NCBI RefSeq assembly: GCF_958295425.1
Contig: NC_081150.1
Span: 1,251,001-1,315,000, forward strand
Length of the DNA: 64,000 bases
Reading direction: 5' to 3'
DNA from: Solea solea
Lineage: Eukaryota > Chordata > Actinopteri > Pleuronectiformes > Soleidae
Below the pieces are notes generated by a model that was given only the letters and a program-made list of their open reading frames with translations, was not told the DNA's origin and did no database searches. The position numbers were made by a program, and so were the translations under genes. Below are positions 1 to 12,841 of the stretch, piece after piece (position 1 is the first letter of the stretch; every line of letters starts with the position of its first letter).

Positions 1-2599
1 CATGTTTTTCAGCTATTGCAGTATAATATTAATAACATATTAATAACATAATGTGTACAGAAGAAAGGAATCAGAAACCTCCATTAATCCATTAATCCAA
101 AAATTAATTAAGTTCTTATTTCTATGTGTTATTCTCTTTTTTTTATTGTTAGCCTCCATTTTATTATTTGTGGCCTCTGTCATTTGGTTAAAAGTTAAGC
201 ATTTGTTTCAAAAAGCGTTTTTGCACGTGTTTGCACGTGTTTCATTGACATCATTCAAGCAAATACCTACATTGCTTTTCCAAGCCACAATGAGCAGACC
301 GACATTTGTATTGAGGCTGAAGGATTAAATGAGGAGGCCTTGGTATCAGCCATATTGTCTCACCTAACAAACTGCAGGCTGTGAGTTCAAATTGCATCTT
401 TCTAATCTCGGATGAGAAAAAGGTTTCAGAGTGTGAACAAGCCAGAGTTAGGGAGGGGGAGACGTACTCTCCCTGAAAAGACAACTAAACATCACTTGAT
501 ACAGCCAGTTGTCTCATTTACACACTTTAGCTGTCAGCGTTCCCACACATCTGAATTACAACATGACAAACTAATCAAGTACCATGGGAACGGGAGCCTG
601 GAAGCCATCTGCACCCGTATGGAGCGAGAGACGGAGCAAAGCCACTCCATTCTCCATGCCTCGTTCTGTTTCTAATAAGTCATCAAGCACTCTGTCCCGC
701 GGGTGTCCTGAGCTGTTAAGCTGTTGCTCAAACATGATCCTTGCCATGTTGGTGATTTGCAGGACAATTGGTCTGCTAGGGATGTGAAAAGGTCAGGCGG
801 AGGTGCTTGTCCAGTCCCCCCACTTTAAAGCTGATACACAAGCAGCACTAATCTCCCTCAGACCATGCTACTGGCCACCGAGCTCGGACTGGGAACCTCC
901 GTGTCTGGTTTACGTCCAAAAAGTTTGGGTTTGTTGCAAATTTGTGTGACAAACTAAATTATAAAAGCATAAAAACAAAAAGTCAGTATAGACGAGGCAA
1001 CAGACGCCTCAGAGCACTGCCAAAAATGTTAAAAAGGTAAAACACAAAAAGATACGCGTGGAAGGACACGAGATAAACTGTTCCAGACCAAAGGGGAAAA
1101 CAGAGTCTATATTCACCAAAGGGACTGGAGATAACAAGACACAAGTGACTCGCATTGGAAACTGTTAAAGAGCAGGTGCGGCTAATCAGAGCATGGAAAG
1201 GTTAAGTGGGAAGAGGACACACGAGGGAAAAAACCACAACGTAAAATAAGAAAGCACAACAGTGTCAGGCAACACCTGAACAATAGAAATCCCAAAGTTC
1301 CAAAAGTCCAGAAGAAAGTCTTAAAATGCTAGAAACAAAAAGCAAACCCTAACAGGTTGAGGTTATTTAATCTGTCATTTAAGCTGCGGTCAAGGGCTGG
1401 GGTTACAGTGGGGTCCATTGGAAGGAAGTTGAACCATGACAAATATCACTGCACTGTTTGGACGTTAAAATGAATGTTGATCTTAAATGATGTGTCTCCA
1501 ACACACTTCCATTTCAGCAAACTTGAAAGATCCTTGCAACTCAGTGACACTGACTGAATTATGAGCCTATTACACAAGTTATTATAAAAGGTATAAGATA
1601 GTAGCAGGTCACAGTGAGATGGTCATCCTAAATTCCTGACCCTGTTAGACATTTCAGGCTATCTTTGGTCCCAAGACCAAACAGCTGTCCTCAAACCTCT
1701 CTCACAGAACGGGATAGGACCAGATTAGGGTGGGTTCACCCAGGCTATCACAGGTTGAGCAGGACTGTGGCAACATTGTGTAATTATACTGAGGTTTGGT
1801 CACGATACAGTGCATTAATAATGAAAGCTGATAGATGTTGTGTCTGTGTTGGCTACGTCCTGTTTACTAGAGCGTATTATTCACAGGACAAAAGCCATTT
1901 ATAACATTTCAGGCTGTAAAAGCTCTGGTAATGTTAGCTTAGCTAAGGATGTGACAGCACTGGGCTCAGTCAGGGATTATAAACAACAAGCAAAAGTTTG
2001 AGTTTTGACAGGAAAATGCAACCCAAGATACACACTACTGCGTATCTACCTCTCTCCCTCTTCCATGACTGACAGTGATGGCCCGATACAGTCACCGTGG
2101 TGGTCCTGGCCTGGTCCACGTCAAACACACTGGAACCCGTCTGATCCAAACTCATTTATTTTGCTTTCATTTGACCAAAGAATATGCTGCCAACATTCAT
2201 CAGGCTTCTCTTCATGTTCTCTGGCAAACGCTAATGTTGCAGTCTCGTGCTGCTTTGGGAACAATGCTTTTCTTCTTGGACTCAGACCATAGAATTTGAC
2301 TTCATGCAGTGTCCTTCACACTGTCTGACCAGGCACTGAAACGCCAGTTTCCACAGCTAATCCTCCTGCAAAGTCAGAAGCACTTACTCATCTGTTTTTC
2401 AAAGCAACTTTGGCAGCTGGAACTTCTATTAGTGCTAGCTTCATGTAGCTCCTACCCTCTGCTGGAACTGTGTTCCCCATCCTGCAAACGCTCTTTTGAC
2501 TTCTCCATCTATAAAGTCCTATTTCTTTCATCTTCAGGCAGTTCCTCACAATGTGGACTCATGTTACATTAGACACAAGCCGGACCAAACCTGAGGAAG
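1..2599. other. Non-coding flank, no gene seen
   Basis: This AT-rich stretch has no supportable gene. The open frames are short, overlap on both strands, and have no recognisable domains. The part around 1000-1350 is purine-rich with many ACA/AAG runs and resembles the degenerate tail of a retroelement, but I cannot assign it. No RNA gene or microsatellite of note is present. Confidence 0.6.
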
Positions 2600-2604
2600 C
2601 TGTC

Positions 2605-2765
2605 AGTCAAGTCAGATTTTATTTATAAGACCCAAAATCACAAATCACAAAACTGCCTCAGGGAGTTTAACAATATGTTCAGCATTATGACACCCTGTGT
2701 CCTTAGACCCTCGAAAGAGACGGATAAAAAGTCCCAAATAAGAACAGAGCTGCGATTCCTGCTCT
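2605..2765 (+). repeat. Interspersed repeat fragment, LINE-tail-like
   Basis: The stretch opens with a TTTTATTTATAAGACCCAAAATCACAAA-type sequence. It is followed by a 'CTGCCTCAGGGAG' block and a 'GTGTCCTTAGACCCTC' block, in the order seen in a very common teleost interspersed repeat. The copy is diverged and short. The class (LINE tail or non-autonomous derivative) is from memory of the family, not proven here. Confidence 0.5.
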
Positions 2766-4555
2766 GTTTTTACAGAAGAGTAGAATTATATTCTATATTT
2801 ACTAACGTATTATAATAAAACTGACTGTACAAACTGTATTTTATTTCCTCTTTAACTATTTCCAGAAACTGTCTCTAAGAAATTGTGTTTCTCTAAGTTA
2901 CCGGCAGCTCATGTTTTCTATTAAGATGATGATGAGGATAGTTTGATGATTTATGTATTTGGCAAGTTGCAAACACACTGATGTTGAACGTATCAGTCAA
3001 ATATTCACAGACACAGATTTGTTCTCTGCCAAAAACGTGTGATCTTACTGTGAAAAAATCCACTTGTAGTGACTCCAGCATCATGAGACCTTACGCTGTT
3101 TTTATGGTTCTGTTTAGACTCTCAGAGATGTTGGTTAGTGTCAGTGAAAAAAACTCAATCTGGTTTCATATAAAAGAAGTTTATACTCACATCAGACACT
3201 TCATGGTGATTTATTCATTTATTGACTAACTTAACTGAAGCACATTAGTTGCCGAAAACCACAGAGAGGATTCCGGTCTCTGGTGTGACAGTCGTGTGCT
3301 TTGTACGCCCATCACCCACTGACACACATCCTGGCTGCTCTCTGAACATTATCCACACAGTAAAGAAGTTTCCCACAAAACACATTTGTGTGTGTGTCCA
3401 GGTTTGTTACCCTAGACCAGATGGAACTTTTCTGTTATAAACACTTAATTTACACGAAGAAAAAAAAAACTATTAAAATACATGTAAACATGTTAGTCTG
3501 TCAAATATGGTGGTAAATCCGATTTCTCAAAGTTGGAATGACACATGCAGATAATGTGGTTGGGAGTGAAATTACTCTTGGACCCAAACTGGCCTTGGCA
3601 GCTCCTGCACCAAGGCTTTGGCCTGGAAATAATCGAAGACGCCAGCACACAGAAGGAGAAGAAGAAGAAGGAGAAGAAGAAGAAGAAGAAGAAGAAGAAG
3701 AAGAAGAAGAAGAAGACCGTGAGAAGAAACATGGCAAACTGAACTGACGAGGAGATCAAACTTATGCTCTGTCAGCTCAAAGAATTTGACATTTTAAAGT
3801 CAATGGATGGCAGCAAGACTCCGATTGACACTTGTTGTTGCCTGTAGTATAATATGTCAATCAGAAAAGCTGTAATAGTGACAAGCTGAAAGGACGGATC
3901 ACCACCTAGGTTAGCAGAGGCGGACAAATGTCATTCTTGCCAGTCCTTGTATACTGGAACAAGGTCTGTGCAGATTATATGGCATAGACATAGTCATAGT
4001 TCACTTCACTGTGAATGGAAATGTACTGACAGACTTTTCCAGGGCCAGCGGTCCTCGTGGGCACCAAAGCCTGGTCATTTCAGAGGGCTAAGGTGTGAAT
4101 TGTGGTTACATGAGTGTTAGGTAAGATTGGGGTGGCACTACAAGGGGCACAAGCACACAGGGAGTCCTTTGTTAGTCCTTTATTAAAAGTCCTGCCTAAT
4201 TTAGTTAAGAATTTGGTTCAAAACAAAAGTGTAGATACACGATTCAAAGGCCACAACACGACTGCTCGAGATTCCTTGCAATTCTCGAGATCTCCACAGC
4301 CTCTGGTGATAATACTGTATTTTAGGATTGGCTGTTCACAGAATCTGAGCACTGTCCTGAAAAGGAAAGCAATGCAACCTTTGAGCCAGGAATAGACTCA
4401 GGTTTAGGTTAGGTAAATAGATGCTGAAATCAAGCACAGCTGATCATCGTTGATATTTATCCAATTCCCCAGTTTGATGTGATCACCTCGAGTGAGCAAT
4501 CAAGACCAGGTTAAGAGGGAAAGGGTTTTTTACAGCTATAGAAAGACACATAATC
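2766..4555. other. Non-coding, contains a GAA/GAG tract
   Basis: No gene is supported here. The only strong structure is the purine triplet repeat at about 3651-3716, listed separately. It generates long Glu-rich and Lys-rich open frames on + and Ser- or Phe-rich ones on -, which are artefacts. Confidence 0.6.
3651..3716 (+). repeat. (GAA)n microsatellite with GAG interruptions
   Basis: About 22 triplets of GAA with a few GGA/GAG interruptions form a pure purine strand opposite a pure pyrimidine strand. Such tracts can form triplex DNA. Here the tract sits in unannotated intergenic DNA, and the poly-Glu or poly-Lys frames through it should not be read as proteins. Confidence 0.95.
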
Positions 4556-4557
4556 TG

Positions 4558-4785
4558 TGTTTATATAGCACTCTGAGTGGTCATCAAGCCTCTGCTGTAT
4601 GCCATTCACACATGCCCATTACCTTCTATAGGTCATGCTGCACTATTTTCGATTCATTCACGCACTGCTGGGACAGCTGTCAAGAATTGGGGTTCAGTGT
4701 TTTGCGCACCTCGAAACACGGAGCCAGGTCTCAAACTGCCAACCTTCTGTTTGGAGGACAACCAGCAGTGCCACTGCTGCCCCAC
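4558..4785 (-). mobile_element. tRNA-derived SINE-like element, reverse strand
   Basis: On the minus strand the element starts near 4785 and has a tRNA-like head. The B-box-like motif is the reverse complement of about 4727-4738, with the 'GGAGGACAACC' reversed block at about 4753-4763. The body runs to a 'TTTATATAGCAC' type end near 4558. The order matches teleost SINE copies. It is diverged and the boundaries are approximate. Confidence 0.5.
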
Positions 4786-5160
4786 GTGTGATTCATGTGA
4801 GAAACTGTTGTGTTTTGCACTTGGTTGTTGACTAAGCAAGACGTGGAGGACTAAGTCATGAGCTGGTAACCAGCGTAAATGATCCAAATAATGTAAGAGA
4901 ATAATCAGGTCCATTACAGGTCTTGGGCTTGAATGACAAGACATTCTGTGGATAATCATGCAGCACATTGTTCTCAACATAAGACACAGAAGGGAGGGAA
5001 TTAAGAAAGTGAGGAAAACTGAAAGGAATTAGATGCACATCTTGCTGTTGCCACCTCGTTTCTCTCGGAGTGCATTTAAATGATCCATTTATTAATCATC
5101 TATAAATGAATTAAAGGGCCATTATAATAATACTCAGTTAGATTGAGCAGATACCTAAAG
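4786..5160. other. Non-coding spacer
   Basis: I see nothing supportable in this stretch between the reverse SINE and the repeat fragment that follows. Confidence 0.5.
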
Positions 5161-5300
5161 AGTAGGGGTTTTCAGTTTTGGTAACCAGTCAGTCACACAG
5201 GAGGACACGCAAACCCCATACAGACCCTTGGTTGGACTAGGTCACGGACCGGGGGCTTTTTGCTGTAAGGCAACAGTGTACAGTTGACGTAATGTGACAC
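5160..5300 (-). repeat. Interspersed repeat fragment
   Basis: The block 'GGAGGACACGCAAACCCCAT' with 'GCTGTAAGGCAACAGTGTAC' resembles the reverse-oriented 5' part of the teleost repeat that has a longer copy at 42,485-42,775. There the corresponding phrases are 'CATGCAAACTCTACACAGAAAG' and 'TATCGACTGCCACACCG'. It is a fragment only. Confidence 0.5.
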
Positions 5301-5870
5301 GGCACCGGGACGATAGATTGTGTTTAATTTGATTTGTGTCAATATTTTCAAACACTTTTTAAGAAGAAAACAAGAGTTTATGAACAAAAATGAACCACTA
5401 AATTAAATACACAAATTGATTTAATCATTCAATAATATTATATTTTTTATTTTGGGGGGGGTACACTATTTGTTTGCTCCGCCACTTTTGCGTTTGCACT
5501 CTCTCACTTTTGTTTACGCTCCCTGATTTGTTCTTTGCACTGTGGTTTTTGTTTGCGATGCTGACTATGGGCGGGCCTTAGGAAGCTGCCTGCTGATTGG
5601 TCACTGAGTTTGGAGTGACAGGTCAGTGGACCAGAAGTAGTCATGGGCTTGGAGTTGCCTCCTGTCCATCGTCCCAAAAATCTATCCTATCCTAATCCTA
5701 AATTTTACTTCCGCTATAAACAACGCAGAGAAATAAACGGGAAATCTAAGTGTGTTACACCAGTGTGTTGGTGGTCAGTCTTCATGATGCATTTGAGACA
5801 CTACTTAAATATGCTATATTGACGTTGTTTACAAATGTTTTGAACACTTCTGAAATATGAGCCACTCTTG
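5301..5870. other. Non-coding, G-run at 5450
   Basis: AT-rich sequence without a gene. It contains a short G9 run near 5452-5461 and a CpG-poor TTTGC-rich segment at 5470-5560 (several TTTGCACT/TTTGCGTT phrases) that looks like a degenerate short tandem repeat. Confidence 0.4.
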
Positions 5871-5879
5871 TCATGAAGT

Positions 5880-6250
5880 TGAGAGGTGGCAGTGAAAGCA
5901 AGATGGCAGACCAGATCATACAGCTGACTGACAACGCTCTATATTTACTTACACTATTCACTCTTTGGCTAAAAAGGTTTCCTGTCAAAGACAGGGATAC
6001 GCAACAAAGGCACCATCTTTCTACAGCAGCCCATACGGACACATATCTTGCATTTTGAGGCACGACCTTACTTTAAAAACAAAGGTGAACGTCTCTGTCC
6101 AGATAAATCTGAGGCATACACCTATGAAGAAGAAGGAAGAAGTGCCAGAGAACGTGAAAGACGGTGTGTTTACATCCTTTCTCAAATGCAAAGCCACTGT
6201 AGGTTTTTCCACTCTACAGTCATTCATTATTATACACTGGACCTTTAAAT
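5880..6250 (-). mobile_element. Non-autonomous teleost repeat, reverse copy
   Basis: Read on the minus strand from 6250, the copy begins with 'GGTCCAGTGTATAATAATG'. Further in it contains 'GGGCTGCTGTAGAAAGATGG'. The forward copy at 7826-8150 begins with 'GGCCCAGTGCGTAATATTT' and has the matching internal phrase 'GTCCCTCGTGGGCAACCAT'. The two are diverged members of one dispersed family in opposite orientations. The family looks like a common teleost non-autonomous element. Confidence 0.55.
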
Positions 6251-6259
6251 CGGACTGTG

Positions 6260-7820
6260 CCTAGGACCAGGTAGTGCACCAGACTTAAGCCAATTCAAAA
6301 ACAATGTAGAAAACTTTCAAAACAAATCTGTTACGGTTGTGGGAAAAAAAAGTGTGCATTGAATACTTAATAAGAATAAAGTGATAAATAACGTCGTCAG
6401 GCAGAAGAGAGCGCATGTATCAGCTTGTAGTGACAAGCTCGCCAAAGCTGCATCTGCCAGAGCTGTGGTGCAAAAAAAGTGATGGAAAACATTCCCATGA
6501 TTTCTTTTCTGCCAACAGCGTCCCTGCACTTCCCTCTTCATATGTTTTATGGATTGCCATAACTCTGATACTGATACTGACTATTTTGAGAGTGTATTTT
6601 GTTTCCCCCGCTCTGCAGCGGCAACACAGCCACTGTTATTTCAGCCCCGCATGCCTCCATGGCAGTCTGCAGCATGGGAGGGCACCTGCAGGGGCTACAA
6701 ATGATAGTGCTGATGCAGGGTTCTGGATGTCCCCAACCTTGACACACCCTGGCTCTTCCCTGTGAACCAGCTTTGGCCCCCGCTGTCCCTATCCCTCGCA
6801 CAGACATTTTGAGCGAGCGATTATGGGCTCACTTTGGCCTGGCCCCTCACCCGCACACAGAAAGCAGGCACTTGGCCTCTGACTGGAGGGGACTCCAAAA
6901 CAACATGTGCATGGTCTGCATGCTGAAACTGAGCCGAGGATTCAGGAAGCAGCCTTCTCTCTCTGTGACAGTCCCTGCCCTGGTGCTTGACATGGTGTCA
7001 GGCCTGTGTGCCATGGTGGCTCAGCTCCTCTCAGCGCTCCAGACAGGCCAGATCCAGGCTCTGACAGGCTCAGTCTGTGGGGAGAGGCTGGGTCCAGACG
7101 CTGCTCTGACCCCGCTGCCCTCTGCATGTTGTTTACCTTCAGGTGTTGGCACCTGCTCAAAGGAGGGGGGGCGGGAATGAACAGGGGAGTCTGCATCCAG
7201 ACAGCAATCAGAAATTGACAATGCTGGAGCTCATAACACCTCAGCTAGACCTCGCAGGCCCAGTGGGGCTGCCAAAAACTGACTGGAGCTTGACCATGGC
7301 TTAAGCAGGTTCCCTACAGCCCAAATGGACCTGGATCCGTCTTTCACCTCGACATGAAAACACAACACATTTAATCACAAGTTTGCAGCTTAAGGAAAAG
7401 AGCACGTAGACAACATTTTGGAGGCAACAACAGCATAGAGCTAGTACAGTGAGACATCTGCAAACAGGTTGGTGTATGACTGAAACAACTGCTCGTTTGA
7501 TGACTGCACTGCTGCTGTATACATACAAACGCTCCATCTGTCAGGTCTGATAGTACTGCATGACGGAGGCCATTTTAAGATGAAGGCAACAGCATATAAA
7601 TGATGTTGCACAGAGAAGATTTGTCTCTATAATGTTAAAAGTGATTCCATGTTGAATGAAAATGACACATCCATCTTTTTATAGATGTTTTATACAAGTA
7701 TTGATTTGACTATGTTTTTCATAGTTGACAAGGAATTGCATTATTCTGTATTCAAAACACAACATAAAGAAATAAAATATGTTAACTTATGTTTTAAAAA
7801 CAAAATAGGCAACTTAATCA
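6260..7820. other. Non-coding, GC-richer block 6590-7180
   Basis: No gene is recognised. Bases 6590-7180 are richer in G and C and lack repeats and microsatellites. Open frames there exist on both strands but overlap each other and show no domain or splice structure. The texture fits a regulatory or formerly conserved segment, but this is only an impression. Confidence 0.4.
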
Positions 7821-7825
7821 ATTTA

Positions 7826-8150
7826 AAGGCCCAGTGCGTAATATTTATCAATATTTATTGGTGAATATCCCTCACCTCACCCCGTCACTGGAGTGAGGTG
7901 GAGGACCTGTGTGGCCTTCAGTTTTCATTCAAACTCAAAACATGTTTAGTTTGTCCCTCGTGGGCAACCATAAAAAAGAACATGTGGGTCCAGAGTGACG
8001 GCCTCCACAGAGCTGACCGAGCTCCGGATATGAATAAAATAAAAGGCTCATGCAGGGGTAATGAAAACCAATCAAGTGACTGTGCAGTTATACACAAGCA
8101 AAATCATTTTATCTTTAATTTCAGCCAAATTAAAATCATTTAAACTTAAT
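7826..8150 (+). mobile_element. Non-autonomous teleost repeat, forward copy
   Basis: The copy starts with 'GGCCCAGTGCGTAATATTT', followed by 'CCCTCACCTCACCCC', 'GGACCTGTGTGGCCTTCAG' and 'GTTTGTCCCTCGTGGGCAAC'. It ends near an AT-rich tail with 'GTTATACAC'. The phrase order is that of a frequent teleost dispersed element, and a reverse copy lies at 5880-6250. No coding capacity. Confidence 0.6.
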
Positions 8151-11145
8151 TTACACATTGGATTTTAATAAAGTAATCATAATAATAATAATAATGATAT
8201 AAGATACTATCAAATTAAATGAAGCTTGCAGTAAGAAAAGAAAAGGCTGAGTTCATTAGCACCTTTGTGAGCAGGACCACCCTTTTTTCAACCCCCCACA
8301 CACCATGAATGGCTTATTTTATTTTATTTTTGGTTGATTTCTTTTACTTCCCTACTTTCTGCTCAATGGTGTGACGTCCAAATAAGAATTTGGGAACACA
8401 ATACGGATTTAAATACATCTGGCCTTTGGAATTAGGGGTTAAAATGACTGCACAGCGGTGAATATATACTTACTTATTGATGGTTTGGTGCCGACTGTTG
8501 TATTCACACAGAGCATCGGTGCATGAGTAATTATGGAGAGTTATTCAGCGGGAGTATAATTATGCAAAGTCTTTTAAACGACGGACAAATCTGTCGCCTT
8601 ATGTGCATTGTTTTGCAAATGTGGCTGATGATTCCGTTATCTGTCTCATGCTCCGCAACACCTGTTTCTTAGAATGGAAACACATTTTGACACCTGATTG
8701 TGACTGTGGCAATCCGTCAGAATCACATGCACAGTTCAGCCTCGAAGGAAAGCCGACTGCGAGCGGCTGCCCACAGGTGAGCTCTGCTACTCGCCGTGAA
8801 CCCGTCTGTCTTTCAGCTGCGTGGGCAGCAAACTTCAAACTAGGTCAAGAAGTAAGTGAGGATTTTGAATTTAGGAGACTTTAGAACGGTAGTTTCAGAA
8901 TCCGCACAAAAGAGGCTTTTAGCTATTTAGAATTAAACATGTCCTCATTTCGTGTTATACTGAAAGACAGCCACCGTTCTGCCAGTCCATCCTTACTAAA
9001 GAGTGGTTTAAAGTCTGATTTAGGAATTTAAATGTTGGGGGAAATGTTGAATAACGTGTCAAAAAGAGCATTGGAGACTTGAGAATGGTAGTTTCCGAAT
9101 CCTCACCAAAGGATTGGAGCGCATCACTTGAATTGTATGTAGAATTGTACGTGTCGACAGTTCTTTTCCCATCATTGTCTTTATTTACAGTATATTTCAT
9201 CTTTTTTTTCTTTAAACTTTATTTCAAACAGTCCACAAACACTGATAAAGGAAGACAATCAAAAGAAAAGGATAAACTAAAGATAAAGGTTAAAAACAAC
9301 TTGCATTTATGATTGTGTAAGTAAGATCAGACTGATGAGAAAAATACATCATTGTCCTGATTTTCCGTGTTATATGTATATATAACACGTATATGTACAA
9401 GTAACTTTGAGGGAGTAAAACCAACTTGAACTCGACTTCTTTACTTGAATGTTGAAAGGAACTTTTAGGATGATGACCAGACTTTTCTGTGTCATTGACA
9501 AACTTACTCACACTAGAAAGTTCCCAATGCTTAGAGGCTGAATCAGCCTGAAACAAAGACCGGATTTTTAGAGCTGGAGAAACACATTTTTACATTTATA
9601 AGTTTGATATTTTGGTGTATCTTCAACTACAACCTCCATAATTGCTTTAATAGTTAATGAATTCTCATCTTAGTGGCCCACATGTATAACAAATGCTAGT
9701 TTAAGACTATCTTTGCTTTATTCTGGCAGAAAGCTGAAGTTTGTGCCATGTGACGAACCTCTCACTCCCCCATACCTAAACCTGTGATTTAGAACAAAGC
9801 AGATGATGATTCACAGCTGCCTCCTTCAGTCAGTTCAACTGTGTGTTTTTTGTGACTTCTGGGTTTTAAACAGTTACTGTATTTCATGACAAAATAAACA
9901 CACGCATCATGGCAGCAGCAGACCAACAACGTGTGTGTTGGGAGAGTAACAAAGCAACACTTAAGCCAACATAGTCCCAGTTCCTCATAAATCCAAAAAC
10001 AATCCAAAAAAACACATTTTAAACATATATTCAGTTTCAAATCAGCAGGAAGTAAAAGTATTTTCTGGAATACATATATTTGTATGTTTAGTGTGAATTT
10101 ACTGCATGTAACTGTGAAAACGGGAGAAAATGTACGTGAGAAGTCAAGCATGAATTATGGCCGACAGAGCCACATGCAGTTTATCACCCTCCTCACATAC
10201 GCGTACTCGTACAAGTAGTAGAAAAGTTGTATTTAACGCTTACAACAAGACATTTTTAGTCCTCTCCAACAAAATGGCTTATCTGCACTTACGCGTCAGT
10301 TTCTTAAACGAATGAGAGTAAAAGGTGAGAAAAAAGAGGATTGTTCAATTGCCTGAACTGTAGTGGAAGTACGTCACCTGATGTCTGCAAATATATTCCC
10401 CTTTGGGGTCAAAGTCAATAACCCATTACATGGATTAAAAGAGCCTCTTCACGTCCTTCACTGCTCACTTCTGATTTTTATTCATTGGTTTCTATCGTGA
10501 AGAACTAGTTGGTAAAGAATGTGTCAAAGCAATTTACTCCCTAACATCTATACTCACACGCAGGACAAGAGTCATGCTGTGCATGGACGCGTTCTACTTC
10601 CTGGCTCATGAGGCAAACAATAAAAAATGAGGAAAAGAAAAAAAAATCCCATCTTGAAGGAAATCTTAAGCAGATGCATAGAAGCAGGAAAATCCCCCTG
10701 GATAAGCTGTTACGCCATGAAAACCTGTCTGCGGTTATGAGCTGACAACACACTACTGTTATTAAACATGGCTTTCATCTGTGACAGATCTAGAGAGGTA
10801 TTTCAGAGATGCACTGCGGGGCAAGTGCTCGATCCACTGGTACAAGATATTCCCGGCTCGGAGGTCCAGGCGACGTGTTTTATGACTTGATGTGTGCTCA
10901 GTGCACAATCCTGGGTAATCCTTCCAGAGACTGTTCTGTAAGCCAAACACACGCCAATCTACAGTCAGGTCAGAGTCATACATGTCATATATGTCATGTA
11001 TGATGGTTGAGAATAATGCACGCCGTTATTAACGCTACATTGGAACCAAACAATGCAAAGTTTTAAGTTAAGGCAAAGTCCAAGGAGGATAATGGTGGAG
11101 AAAGCCACTTTAAGAGATGCCCCGCCCACAATCAATATGTCGACT
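8151..11145. other. Non-coding; repeat-poor block 8470-8880
   Basis: No gene is supported. Bases 8470-8880 contain homeodomain/POU-like motifs (ATAATTATGCAAAG near 8558, TTTTGCAAATG near 8610) and little repeat material, a pattern often seen in vertebrate enhancers. A small perfect hairpin, CGTGTTATAT-gtat-ATATAACACG, is at about 9366-9389. The rest is plain AT-rich DNA. Confidence 0.35.
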
Positions 11146-11149
11146 TTAC

Positions 11150-11275
11150 AGCGACGGCAGCTCAGTGGTAAAGCGAGTCGCCTTTCAACTCAAAGGTTGT
11201 GTGTTTGATTCCCTGCTCCACTAGTCTACATGCTGATGTGTCTTTGGGCAAGACAGTTAACATCACTTTGCTGTC
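11150..11275 (+). mobile_element. tRNA-derived SINE
   Basis: The head has an A-box-like 'GGCAGCTCAGTGGTAAAGCG' at 11156-11175. A B-box-like 'TGTTTGATTCC' follows at 11202-11212, at normal tRNA spacing. Next comes the 'TGTCTTTGGGCAAGACA' phrase typical of teleost SINE bodies. The acceptor stem cannot pair and there is no tRNA 3' end, so it is a SINE and not a tRNA gene. Confidence 0.75.
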
Positions 11276-12822
11276 TGGTGGTGTTTAGTTGTTGTCTTGT
11301 GGTTCCGGTTTTATTTTGAAATTTCTCTCTCCTCTAGTTTCAGGTAACTTGGACCATGTATCACATGTCGTGTCCGGCCCCTACTAGAAAGACTCTGATG
11401 TCTCCACGGTTGGACACCTGCTGGACCCACTGTTACATTTCTGAAAACAAATAACTAACACTGAAGAAATAAGCTCCTTAAAAACTGTCAGACTGAGATG
11501 ATTAGAGTGATTTCACCAAGTCTAAATAAACTGGTGGATATTAATTAAAATTTTATTAACTGGCAAAATGTTGGACTCCAATGAAAACAGCAATAAGCTG
11601 TTTAAAACGGTGCTTACTGTGCTACATCATGTCATCTTATTACTGCTTTATTAGTGTTTAAAGAGGTACCAAAACATTAATGACAGGAACATTATCACTT
11701 TGCAGTGTTGTGTTTTTCTCCTTCCTCCGCCTCGTTTCCCAACACATTCATGAAAAACCACCACATCGTCATTTGTTTGTGCACATAACGTAGTTATAGA
11801 GCTCCAGTAGCTGATTCACGCAACCAAAACGACGCCACTGTGGCAGGAAACAACACTGTCCTTGTCCATAGACATTAACAAGCAGCATGGATACCAGGTA
11901 ACATGTCAGGCAACTCCACTCTTCACGGACTGTTTCCATAAAACAATTCAACCACGGTGACAAAGCAGTGAAGGACGCGCTAATGGGAGAGAATTTGACC
12001 AAACTGACAAAGATTCCAACAACAGCAGAGACCTGTGCCATGAAAGACACTCAAAGCAAGTGTAGAAGAGAGAGGGACGGGAACCCACAGACACTGGATT
12101 CCTCTTGTAGAATCATCACCAGATTCCAGCTTCCTGTTCAGAAGTTACTGAGAAACTTAAAGGAAAGTGTGTTTTATTGGTGTGAAGTCATGTTGGACCA
12201 GAAAAGTAAAGTATTACTGTATTTTAAGACATTTTGTTCTATTTGACAAAGTAAGGGTACAAGCAGTGTAAGTTAAGTCTCCCTTAAGTTTCCCCTCAAC
12301 TGACAGAATAAAGCAGTGAAACTTGAATGCTAACGTCAGTGTGGTAAAACGTAAGTATCTTGTTTATTTCCTGCTGTGTAAGTGTTGTCTGGAGCAGAAT
12401 GAGGGGAAGTTTATCAGAAAGTTGAAGATGTAACGCTGCAGGTGTGGAGTGATGACTTTTCCAGCTGTTTCCATTCGTGTGAGAAGCACCCGTACTGTCG
12501 TAAGGGTAAGCTATATTCAGTCTGTCAGGTTTTGTGATAAATTGCTCGATCTTCCTGGATTTGAAGCGCACAGTGAACGTTTATTTTTCCCGTGATGTCC
12601 GGTGCTCTATACCTGCAAACTTCAGTATTATAGAGGCTTTATTTCCTGAGCAGCGCTTGTATTTCCACTGGGTCCAGACTTTGAGTCAAAACTGCACTAT
12701 TGAAAAGTAACCTGGCTGACCCATCTGTTTCTCCAGTATGTCCACAAGGACAATGAATTCAATATCTGTATTTTCTTATTGAGTTCAGAGGCATAGCAGT
12801 GATTTATTTCACCAATTAAACT

Positions 12823-12841
12823 GGGGGGGGGGGGGGGGGGG
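12823..12841 (+). repeat. G19 homopolymer
   Basis: An uninterrupted run of 19 G residues. It can form a G-quadruplex, and its length is likely to be unreliable in any assembly. It has no coding context. Confidence 0.95.

Noticed and set aside
3493..3759. Poly-Glu, poly-Lys, poly-Ser and poly-Phe frames
   Set aside because: All come from the GAA/GAG microsatellite read in different frames.
11150..11222. tRNA gene
   Set aside because: A- and B-box-like motifs are present, but the acceptor stem does not pair and the sequence continues into a SINE body.
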